Assembly: GCA_021527695.1 (NCBI GenBank)
Contig: JAKFAO010000010.1
Location: 558,001 to 622,000 of the forward strand
DNA length: 64,000 bases
DNA from: Naematelia aurantialba
Lineage: Eukaryota > Basidiomycota > Tremellomycetes > Tremellales > Naemateliaceae
Direction of reading: 5' to 3'
A program made the translations under genes and the position numbers. Below, one piece after another: positions 1-9,274 of the stretch (the first letter of the stretch is position 1; every line of letters begins with the position of its first letter). Below the pieces are notes generated by a model. The model was not told the origin of the DNA. It ran no database searches and saw only the letters and a program-made list of their open reading frames with translations.

Positions 1-752
1 AGCCCGCCACAATCGCCATGATGAAGCTGAGCACATAAGAAACCACGAGGGGTCAAGACGAGGGACAGGTCAAGTGAGGGAAGGATGAAGATATTGTGAC
101 GGTTTGACAGGTCCCAGTTGGACGACCGAAATTTGATTCCGCTCACCGTGCCAGTCCCACTATCGCCACACGATCACACTTTACCTGCATAACGATATTT
201 GAACCGAGCCGATGCACTATGCTGGTGATTTCCGACCTTGATCTGATGCTACCAACCTTCGCCTGCCAGCCGCCCGCCCTCAGCGAAAAGAACGCCAAAA
301 GAAAGGCGCCAGGATCTGAGATGCACATCCGCGTCGGGGTCTTCTCCCTCATCTCTAGGAAGCCTCCATCCCTCATAGCGGCTGCCCGTCCCCTCCACGG
401 AAACGGTCACGAAGCCCTTCATCCCCGAGTCCACGGGTCAGGCATCGGCGTAATTCCCCCGATAAACAACTGGTGGTCGACTGCCCCAACTAGCCCGAGC
501 GCTAAGAGCCGAAACTCCGCGTATAGGACTCCCGAGCAGAATCAGCCTTAGGCCTTTAACAACGGGTCACCAGTGTGTGCGCGATATCAGGGATTTCTTG
601 TCCAACCCTTGCTACTACATTCGCGTAGGGCACACGTTCGGCGTCTCCAAAACCCCCGTTTGGTGGCAGGGAGGGGGTGAGACATGGGACGGAGGGTACT
701 GGTTGGGTTCGCAATGACGCAGAGTGGCAAAAGGAAGAATCATACATCCCTC
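1..752. other. Left-edge region, no gene assigned; possible minus-strand gene running off the window
   Basis: I cannot assign a gene here. On the minus strand an open stretch starting near 434 (first residues MDSGMKGFVTVSVEG) runs to about 255, where a possible donor lies. A short possible exon then ends in a GTAAAG donor near 171, and an acceptor lies close to position 30. This could be the 5' part of a gene continuing to the left. No domain is recognisable and the splice path is speculative. The stretch 545-752 is the 3' flank of the acyltransferase gene and holds nothing I recognise. Confidence 0.2.
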
Positions 753-2381
753 TCATGTACGAAAGCGCCTGAAAGCTGGATCGCAGTCCAGCATCTCCCA
801 TAGGGGATCACTCAATGCGAGAGCCACCTCGATATCCCCCTCGTCTTCCTCGGTTCCCTGCGTCTCTGCTGGCAGATAATATCCAAGACCATCGACGAGC
901 GAAACGGAGGTGAACGGCGGCGCGACCAGTATGGGTCTATCTTCGAATACCATGCCCGCATAAATGTCCATCTTATTCCACTGACTCGCCATTAGACTAC
1001 CGTTACCGTATCGAAAGTCCTGTCGGATCCTGCTCTTGTCTGGCTGAGAGGCGATCCATCGTAGCGACCGTTCCATTTCCCGCCGTGAAGTAACGCCTGG
1101 TACACGAGTGGCCTCGTGTATCGCTTTGGCGATGGCGGACAAAGGACTATCCTGAAGGACAGAAGGCGGGAAAGCGGTGTATGTGCATATGAGCGCATTG
1201 GGAAAGTATCGTGCTTGCAGGCCGAGGCGTGCACGGACATTAACGGGAGTCAGAAAGTCAGGTGGAGAGAGCTCGGGCTGGCGAGGATCGATTGTGCGCA
1301 ACTCGACGCGAGCGAGATGGATTCGTTGGTACAGATGAGCGGTGAGTGCGTCAAATGTCGAGATCCAGGAGCCCGGCTTGGTGGCATACTGCTTGATAGC
1401 AGCCAGCTCTGAGCCGCTGAATCGCATGAACCGGCCTGTGACGGGACGGCTGGACCGTACAGGATCTACTGCGGCTGCCGCGGCTGTCGGGGCGCCGGTG
1501 TCAGGAATGGCTGGTGCGGGTACGTCTGCATCCGACCCCTTCGATGGCTCAAGGTGGTACAGATCTGGCTGGTATGACAACGTCTCTTTCCGTTCGTCTT
1601 CTGACTGGTCCTCTGCCTTCCAACCTGCCAAATACGGTGTGATCTCTGGCGAGACGGCCAGACTCCCTGCGGCGCCGTCGCCGAGACTGCGGTACACCTC
1701 AGCCAGGTCCCGGGCAACCTGGAAGAATCCCTCGGCATCACATAATTTGTGCAGGCACCGCACGCCGAGTGCGACTCCGCCACACGCGAATCGCGTGTGC
1801 TGAATGGCGAGTATCGGCTTGTCACATACTCTCCCTGGATCGTATGGCGGTAGCAGTGCGTTGCCCCCAACCGGAAGATCCGACATCATAAGTTGCATGT
1901 CTGGAGGGCGTAGAGAGTCGAGGCGAGCAGGACATGTGGCAGTCACCAGACCGGCTCCGGCATCGAACGAGGCGACATAGGGCGCTCCGTCCAGAGCGTC
2001 CAGGCGAAGACGTCCAGTCAAGTGGGGGTAGTAGTCAAGCAAACGAGAGACTGCCTTCCGGAGCTTGCTAACCGGAATGGTTTCCTTTGTTGCGAGAGGG
2101 ACACCGCAACTGGATGTAGATGAGCGATAGACAAAGACAACTGCTACTGGGATGAAAGGCGCCACGAGCTGATCCAGGGGACCAAGGGGGAAAGGTGCCT
2201 TGAGAGAGCCCGTCAACGAGGTGTCAGAACAGCTGGTCAGCTGTTCGGACAGTATCGTCACCGTGTCCTTGCCTGGAGGGGGCAACGACATGCCGTGCTT
2301 GATTGAACGAGATGTCTTCCGAAGACAGCTCCGAAGAGGGGAGAGGGGTTCTCCCGGGTGAGTGCGATCAGACAGAGGCAA
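753..2381 (-). CDS. BAHD/transferase-family acyltransferase
   Basis: Single-exon enzyme of up to 542 aa in the HxxxD (BAHD, PF02458-like) family, which transfers acyl groups from acyl-CoA to hydroxyl or amine acceptors. The catalytic HxxxD motif is visible as HKLCD in RCLHKLCDAEGFF, about residue 210. An N-terminal block DYYPHLTGRL is typical of the family. Near the C-terminus the structural DFGWG motif is replaced by DIYAG (in KMDIYAGMVFEDRPILV), so the channel-lining loop is diverged. Translation may start at 2291 (MSLPPPGKDTVTILS) rather than 2381; the extra 30 residues are basic and look less conserved. The acceptor substrate cannot be told from sequence. No secondary-metabolite partner genes lie beside it, so a biosynthetic cluster is not supported. 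Confidence 0.85.
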   Translation of the reverse strand: MPLSDRTHPGEPLSPLRSCLRKTSRSIKHGMSLPPPGKDTVTILSEQLTSCSDTSLTGSLKAPFPLGPLDQLVAPFIPVAVVFVYRSSTSSCGVPLATKETIPVSKLRKAVSRLLDYYPHLTGRLRLDALDGAPYVASFDAGAGLVTATCPARLDSLRPPDMQLMMSDLPVGGNALLPPYDPGRVCDKPILAIQHTRFACGGVALGVRCLHKLCDAEGFFQVARDLAEVYRSLGDGAAGSLAVSPEITPYLAGWKAEDQSEDERKETLSYQPDLYHLEPSKGSDADVPAPAIPDTGAPTAAAAAVDPVRSSRPVTGRFMRFSGSELAAIKQYATKPGSWISTFDALTAHLYQRIHLARVELRTIDPRQPELSPPDFLTPVNVRARLGLQARYFPNALICTYTAFPPSVLQDSPLSAIAKAIHEATRVPGVTSRREMERSLRWIASQPDKSRIRQDFRYGNGSLMASQWNKMDIYAGMVFEDRPILVAPPFTSVSLVDGLGYYLPAETQGTEEDEGDIEVALALSDPLWEMLDCDPAFRRFRT

Positions 2382-2640
2382 AAGTCTCGGTCAGAGTAGA
2401 TGAGCAGGGAAGGGTTGGGCTCTGGCAGGCGGTTTGCGGTGGTCATTGAGGGATATTCCGGATTTCATCTCTGTTTTTGTTATACGACTGACACGATGCA
2501 TTCGACCAAGTCTGAACTCGGATCCGAAACCTCTGTGCAAACAGGGGGCACAAATAAAGATATAGCGCGTCATGATGTATCGCAGCCGACTGTTGTCAAA
2601 GACTCTCTCTACTGCTGATTTGCAGCAACACTGATACCCC
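2382..2640. promoter_or_regulatory. Divergent intergenic promoter, acyltransferase / EXO84
   Basis: A 259-nt gap separates the start codons of the two divergent genes and must carry both promoters and 5' leaders. I see no clear TATA box. If the acyltransferase starts at 2291 the shared region is about 350 nt. Confidence 0.5.
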
Positions 2641-5499
2641 ATGGCGTCGCTCCGGAGGCCTTCCCAGGCCATCCCAGGCGGAGTTCGCCCCGTATCGACG
2701 GCGCGGCCCCCGCTGCCTCCGGATGCTCCTGATCACAAGCGGGATGCACGAAAGAGCAAAGTAGGCGACAAGATCCGCAAGCGCATGTCGATGCGTTATG
2801 TGGGCGGGAACGACGTGCTCTCTGAGCCACCGCCTTTGCCGCTACCTCTACCCGGACAGAAGACCTCGTTCCTCGGCAGGGATGCTTATCAGACGTTGCT
2901 CGACGTCGATCAGCCGCTAGTAGATGATGACGATACCGGCGCGAGCAAGTTTGGGCAATTCGGCTCACCGGAATTCGCGCAGCAAGGGTTTGGGGCGCCG
3001 CAGGACGAGCAGATCAGGCGCAGAGGCGCGACCGACATGACTATGGAGGATGAGTGGGACTTGACAGAGCTGGGACAGGACGGACTCGACATTAATCAGT
3101 TTATGCGGCGTACCCTGGCCGGAGCAGACGACGACGAGATCAAGCGGTTCAAGGCGGCTCTGAACAAGGCAAAGCAGCAGAATGCAAAGGAGCTGCAGAG
3201 GAACGTGTTCAAAAAGTGAGTCGGCGACGTCGAGCTACCCGAGCTTCCCAAACATCACACCACATGGAGCTGACAATGCAGTTATGCCGAGTTTGTAACG
3301 ATAACCAAAGAAATATCGACCCTGGAGAACGATATGCTTGAGCTGAAAGAATTGTTGAGCCAGTGGAAGGATCTACCGCAGCTCATGGGCATGGAGGATA
3401 CTTTAGCGCCTACACTGGACAAGAATGGCAACCGTGCGTTCCCGCCGAGGGTTGTAGACTGCCTACACTGACTGGGTCACAGTGGAGCGGCGGCGGACAC
3501 AGCGTAACTCTGTATTGGACCTGCAGCAGATGTATAAGACCCAGCTCACGACGCTCTGGTCTACCGTCGAAGGATCCCAAAAATACCTCCCACTCGTTCC
3601 TGGACGTCATCTAGTCTTCGAGACTCACCACTTTGTCGAACTCAATGCTGCGACTTACAAGGCAAAACAGAGCGTGTCCATGTTCTTGCTGAACGACCTG
3701 CTCCTCATTGCTGGTCGACGTCGGATCAAAACTGCTCCTGGCATTGTAGGTGACGACAAGGAGCGAGAGCGAGGTCGGATGGTAGCGGAGCGGTGTTGGG
3801 TACTGGCGGACCTTGTCGTGGTAGATGTCAAAGATTCGGGAGGTGAGTCCATAATTACAAAAGCAGCTGCACGAGCTTGCTGACGACAATGTAGACCTAA
3901 CCAATGCGATTAAGGTCCGAAGAGGCAAGGAGGTGTGCGTCTATCGTACCTCCAGGCCAGAAGACAAAAAGGGGCTTCTCGCAGCGTTTAGGCAGGTGTC
4001 GCAGGAACTTGGGGAGAAGAAACGCAAGGAGAGCGAGAGGGAACAAGAGCGCCGCAAGAGCATGTGGCAAGGCGATGTGAGGCGCTGCATTCTAGATCGT
4101 CAACCGACGGCGACTGATGCTATGTTAGGGACTGAACGGCTTGAATGGCATCGCACCGGCTGTCCCTGGGATGAGCCCTGGCAGACCGTTATCGATGATC
4201 GGCCTTTCAGTGGCGGATACAAAGGATCTACGCTGGATCGACGAGTATGGAGACGAGCTCACCATGGCGATTGCTACGAGGGATTGGGACGAAGCCGTCA
4301 AGCAGGTCGAGAGAGGTCAGTTCAATGCCCTCTGCCAACTGTGCAAATGCAAGTGACTGATGTCTGATCAGGACAAGATCTGCTCAAGACAGTAGCCTCT
4401 AACCCGACAGCGAAGAACCTTCTCAATGCAAGGCTGGAACAACTCCGACCCAGTCTCACTTCTCAAATAGTACATGACCTATCATCGACCGAATTGCGTA
4501 AATCTGCCGCGGCTCGTCTGATCTCCTTACTATGTCGCCTTGACCTCGCAGACCTCGCAAGAAACACCTTTCTCGACGCAAGGCACGAGGTCATGTTGAA
4601 ACGCGTGAGGACGATCCGGGCGGAAGGCGATATCAGTATCTACATTAGCGAGCTGGCCATCGTCTGTTTCACAGTTGTTCGGCATACCAGCGATTGGTAC
4701 ATGAATGCGTTCAAGGAGAACCGAATGGCTTCTGGTGAGTAAAAGCATGACGGAGACAGGCACCGTCGCTCGTCGTACATGGACTTGAGCTGATTGGTGA
4801 AGGATTCGTCACTTGGGCGAAGAGTCAGATTGAGACTTTTGCCGACTTGTTCCGCCGGCAAGTCTACGCTACAACCATTGCAGATGGTGTGGCGGAAGAA
4901 TGCCTGCGTGTAGTAGCGTCTCATAATCGCAAGGTGCGCTTCGCCCCCCCCCCCCCCACAACCCTCTTCCTGTTCTCTGGTTCCCTGCAAAAGTCACACT
5001 GTTCTCCTGTTCTCCTTGAACCTCACTGACTCTCCGGCAGCTACTACGAGATGTCGGTCTGGACTTTACGTTCCTGCTCTCGAGTCTGCTCCGGCCTGAT
5101 CCCTCATCATCATCCCACGCGACTGGAGTATTCGACCTCGCCACCATGTCCGCAACCCCAATGGCGGGGTACCACATCGAGCCCTCCCCTTATGTCCCGT
5201 TCATCCCCGAGACAGAGGCTCCAGCTCCAGAGGCTCCCATCACCGGATCGACTCAGCCACTCAGCATCCGCTCACCTCGAAAACTTCGGCCATCTGAAAC
5301 GGCCAACGGCTCTGGCTCACGTCAACTCGACGTCCGGTCACAAGACATGATACGGGGCAACAGTAGCAATAGTGCGAGGTCGCACGAGTTCTTGTCGCCT
5401 GGCTCGCCGACTCCTCCGCCTAGAAGCGCGAGGCGCGGGTTGGCACCCTCTCGGACGCCGTCCTATGCGTCACACGACGGTGGAGACTCGTTGCGGTAG
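2641..5499 (+). CDS. EXO84: Exocyst complex component Exo84
   Basis: Subunit of the octameric exocyst that tethers post-Golgi vesicles to the plasma membrane at sites of polarised growth. Eight exons fit: 2641-3215, 3282-3433, 3483-3842, 3895-4076, 4129-4315, 4372-4734, 4803-4933 and 5041-5499, giving 802 aa with all phases matching. The N-terminal third holds a Vps51/Exo84-type helical block (NYAEFVTITKEISTLENDM). It is followed by the Exo84 PH domain (PGRHLVFETHHFVELNAATY ... VSMFLLNDLLLIAGRRR) and the C-terminal helical bundle (WIDEYGDELTMAIATRDWDEA). The last about 110 residues are a Pro/Ser-rich tail. The seventh intron (4934-5040) carries a run of 14 C. Expected at bud tips and septa. 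Confidence 0.93.
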
Positions 5500-5878
5500 C
5501 AATGACGACTACGTCCGGGTTCACTCATTCAGAGATACTTGTTGTAAGTTGTATAGCATATTTGACCAAATGGCAATGCATATCGAATATAATTATCACG
5601 CTGCCATGACCTCCAGGGCCAGTCATCAAGCACAAAAAAAGCAGGATATCATCCAGATTCCGTCCCAGACCCACGTTCACGCACACGCCGCCCGGCACAC
5701 ACACAACCTCCTCGCCGTTCGCCTCCTTGATTGCCTAGCTCTCACCTTCGCCATCAATCTCCTCAAGTTCTTCGTTTCCGTCGATCGCGAATATGTCGAC
5801 CTCCTCGTGGTTCCGGGTTCCCAAGTTGCTCTCGGTCTCGTCGTAGATTCGCCCTCCTTGTGATCACCAGACTCGGGC
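5500..5878. other. Convergent spacer between EXO84 and the secreted-protein gene
   Basis: About 380 nt between two facing stop codons. It contains AT-richer stretches near 5550-5640 that could hold the EXO84 polyadenylation region. No gene is visible; the open frames here are not supported by splice sites or family similarity. Confidence 0.5.
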
Positions 5879-6835
5879 TCACGACGTCGCCTGCCAGACC
5901 TCCCACAAGCCATTTGCCTCATCCTGCCCCGTCCAGAGCATCATGCCGCTGCCCCACCGCGTCCCTCCTTCTTGCATTAATTCCGGTCCGGCACTCGCGT
6001 CCATCGCGCGGGCAGGGGCGTCGAGGAGGTGGTCGCATGTGACTATTGAGAAGAGGCCGAGGCACTTAGTGGCTCCGTCTGGGACGGAGGAGGAGCATGT
6101 CGTTTTGGTCGAGGGGACGAAAAACCCTAAACGATGAGCACACGGGATAAGCGTCTAGAGGAACCGCCAAAGGGGGAGAAAGTTCGCCAGAGCAGAGGGA
6201 CGGGGGCAGGGATTCGGATTTCGGGCTTCGGGCTGAGGCGGGGCTTACAGAGCGTCTTGGCCTTGGGGGAGGACCATGCGCAGGTCATGGTGGCGACTTG
6301 GGTATCTGCCTGCGCGGGCGTGTTCCACTGTGCGTAGACGCCTGCACAAGCGTCAGCCTGCTAGCCAATATCTCCCCAACACTTCATCCTCATGTCCGTC
6401 CCCGACGCCTGTTCTCGATTGAAACGTCGGGACCCGACTCGACTCACATTGGTCCACGCCGCCCTCGATGCTCCGCTTGTTCCCGCTCGCCACTACCATA
6501 CTCTGCCCATTCACAGACCCGTCGTCGTCGTCGTAATTGATCGTGCCGACCGTCCACGAATACGACACGGTGTCATTCACGAACAGGTGATACACCCAGG
6601 TCTCGTTGTTGTAATGAAAGGACAGGAACAAGTTGGTCACGCTCGAACGGATGATGTACACTCCTGGTGAGAGGTCGCTCGATAGACCGGCAATGGTGGT
6701 GGCGAGGACGGTATTGTCGATCGTATCCGCGGCGGAATCGATAGCGTCCACAGCCGAAGACGCTGGCGCACCCCTCACCACCCCCAGGCAGAGCAGCAAG
6801 GGAGCTAGTAGCAAAGCCAGGAAGGAAGGGAGCAT
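5879..6835 (-). CDS. Small secreted protein of unknown function
   Basis: Three exons fit with matching phases: 6448-6835, 6249-6341 and 5879-6126, giving 242 aa. Residues 1-22 (MLPSFLALLLAPLLLCLGVV...) form a classical signal peptide ending at a GAPA-type cleavage site. The mature part has short beta-strand-like segments with aromatic residues (YIIRSSVTNLFLSFHYNNE, YHLFVNDTVSYSWTVG) and several Cys (KTTCSSSVPDGATKCLG), suggesting a disulphide-stabilised extracellular beta-fold. I see no catalytic motif and do not recognise the family. The pattern 'SPGVYIIR ... LFLSF' is reminiscent of beta-trefoil/ricin-B-like fungal secreted proteins, but that is only a suspicion. Possible N-glycosylation sites are NET and NDT. 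Confidence 0.72.
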
Positions 6836-7394
6836 CGGAGGTCAGGAGGCGAAACGAGCGAAAAGAGTGACAGCAGGTGACGAGTCAGGTGCGATGGCAG
6901 GTAGGTGTGATGGCGAATGAGATAGCGGCAAGGAGACAAGAGACAAGAGGGAGGACCCTGCCTACAAGCACAAGAAGGACTCGATAGCGTCAGCATCTTT
7001 GATCTGTACATCTTGGTAAGTAGTGCTGTACACAGCTAATCGACGCCTACCCCTGACCGCATGCAAGTCGGGCCCGCCATCAAACATGTCAGAAAGGATC
7101 TCACACACCACCAGCATGCGATTCAAAGGAGAATCTTCCAGACCTCGATCAGCCCTGAAACACAAAGGAACAGTAACGTTGACAGTCAGGATGTCCGCCT
7201 GTCGGGATCGCAATCTCCAAGCGTACCCCTTGAACTCCGTGCGCCCGACACGAGCATCCGACTGGTTTGCGCTTTGCAGACCGGCTCCTGTACAAGGACA
7301 GGGTACTAGTATGCATGGTGATGGTGCCACATGAGACAAATTGTAGTTTACTCAGCGGGGAGTGCTGGTGACGACCGCGACGAGCTCTAAGACT
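6836..7394. other. Intergenic region upstream of the secreted-protein gene
   Basis: This 559-nt stretch lies between the start of the secreted protein and the stop of the downstream cyclophilin, both on the minus strand. It should contain the secreted gene's promoter and the cyclophilin 3' UTR. A minus-strand open frame of 125 codons (6962-7339) lacks any recognisable domain and I do not call it a gene. Confidence 0.45.
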
Positions 7395-8943
7395 CTAGGC
7401 AAACAATTTCGCATACGCCTTCCTTTCCTTCTCTTTCCTGGCCTTTTGCCTCGCCTCGACATCCTTCAGGGCTTTGATGATCCCGGCATCCCCCGGAACA
7501 AGCGCCAGTGCCTCTTTCAAGTCTTTCTCTGCGCCTTCCTCGTCTTTCGTCTGGATCTTCCCCAGCGCACGGCGATACAGCGCCTTGCCCTTTTCAGCCG
7601 GAGCCAGGGGTGTGATATTGAGGGCGCGGGTCGTGAGGGACACCGCCAGTGATCCAGCAGGCGGCGTGCACTTGAGCGCGGCGAGAGCAGCGTTTGTGAG
7701 CAGTGGAAGACGTCTGCATGGGTCAGCAAAATCGCCCTCATATATTCAAGTACGAGGAAGCGGCTCACGTAGCTCGGAACGACTCGACCAGGTCCTCCGC
7801 AGCGTCATTTGGCAGCACAGGGTGCTCGTCGAGGTATCTCAGTGCTTTTTGATACTTGTCCAATGCGATCGCAAATTGGCCCGCTTTGAACTCTCTAGCC
7901 GACCGGAGCATCAGCATCTTTTAGTCTCCTTCATTGGACAGTCTACTCACTTGGTACCAATGTCCTTCAACTTTGTTGCCACTCCTAATGCCTCTTCCGG
8001 GACGTCCACATTCACGCTCTCTTCATCGACAGGATAGTCCTATACAGTCAATGTGGCTGTCGAATACGAGGAGCTCATATCTCACCTCCCAGATATCCTC
8101 GCCGCCTGACGAGGCCTGCTCTTGCGCGGTCTTCCTAGCTTCCTCCTCCTTTTGGATCTCTTCCTCTGAAAGCACACCAGCGGCGGCAATCACGACCGGC
8201 TCATTCGGCTTGTCACTCGTCGTTGGAAGGCTTTCGATACGCCTGACAAGTCCTCGGTTGGAGCGCACTTTGCCGAAAACGACGTGTTTCCCATCAAGGT
8301 GTGGCGTCGGGACACTACGAGAACCGTCAGCAATGGGCAGGTTCAGAGAAGCAGTTGCGCACGTTGTGATGAAGAACTGGGAGCCGTTGGTGTTGGGTCC
8401 GGCATTGGCCATCGACAGGAGCATAGGTTTGTCGTGCTTCAGCGTAAACGCCTCATCTGTTACCAAGTTAGCTCGTACTAAAAACGCAGCTCTGGCTGGA
8501 TATACCTGCAAACTGCAGTGCATTAGTTCAAGAGACAGACAAGGCTTCATAAAGGGGCCTACCTTCTCGCCATAGATACTTTCTCCTCCAGTACCGTCTC
8601 CTCTCGTAAAGTCACCACCCTGCAGCATGAACCTAGGCGACATCAGCTTCCAGTTTTGTGACGATATGGAGTGGAAGATCCTACCCTTTGATACAACGGT
8701 GGAAGGCCGAGCCAGCATACGCCAGCTTGACGCCCGCAGTATTCTCCTTGTCACCTATACAGAGGTGCTTGAAGTTCTCGACGGTCTGAGCATGTTAGCA
8801 GAGCTGTACCGCAGAATCCAATCAAATGACGAGTCTAGGTTTGCACACACCTTCGGGACGACGTCGTCAAACAGTTCAAATACCAAGCGTCCAGCGGGGG
8901 TGCCACCGATAGTGATGTCGAAGTATGCAATGGTGTTGGGCAT
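7395..8943 (-). CDS. CPR6: Cyclophilin-40 type peptidyl-prolyl isomerase with TPR domain
   Basis: Prolyl isomerase and Hsp90 co-chaperone of the Cyp40/Cpr6-Cpr7 family. Nine exons fit: 8851-8943, 8685-8785, 8563-8632, 8506-8512, 8363-8456, 8086-8314, 7951-8039, 7769-7894 and 7395-7713, giving 375 aa, the usual length. Residues 1-170 are the cyclophilin domain, with [40 protein letters not shown] and [11 protein letters not shown] all visible; the catalytic Arg/Phe/Gln residues are present. The C-terminal half holds three TPR-like helical pairs ([44 protein letters not shown]). It ends in a Lys-rich helix. The fourth exon is only 7 nt (see findings). The symbol could equally be CPR7. Confidence 0.93.
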
Positions 8944-9274
8944 CTTTACAGAATGTTGCGGGTATCACGGACGACGCGAACAGAGGAGGAAGACGGAACA
9001 GAAAGACTAGCAAAAGTCGGAGGAATGGTGGGTCCTGCGCAACAAGGATGTCGTTCTGGCATTTTCTCCTCTGGGGCTCCGACGCCTCCACAATCCAAGC
9101 AGCGAGCTCAGACCTCAAGGTAGCGAGTATTGCGAGCATCTGGCATGGAAAGGTCCGTGGTATATGTGCATACATAGCGTGACGTCCAAAACAATGCACG
9201 CAGAGTGCCAAAGGAGCACTCAGCCTCTCCCCGCCAAGATCCGTCTAGTACCCCACCCTCCTACACGCTCACAC
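8944..9274. promoter_or_regulatory. Promoter region of the cyclophilin gene / NOP58 3' flank
   Basis: A 331-nt gap between two minus-strand genes. It must carry the 5' leader and promoter of the cyclophilin and the end of the NOP58 message. No heat-shock element cluster (repeated nGAAn) stands out by eye. Confidence 0.4.

Noticed and set aside
4944..4957. Run of 14 C in EXO84
   Set aside because: It lies in an intron and does not affect the protein; probably an ordinary homopolymer whose length may be a sequencing uncertainty.
6962..7339. 125-codon minus-strand open frame between the secreted protein and the cyclophilin
   Set aside because: No domain, no matching splice partners, and it occupies the expected promoter and 3' UTR space.
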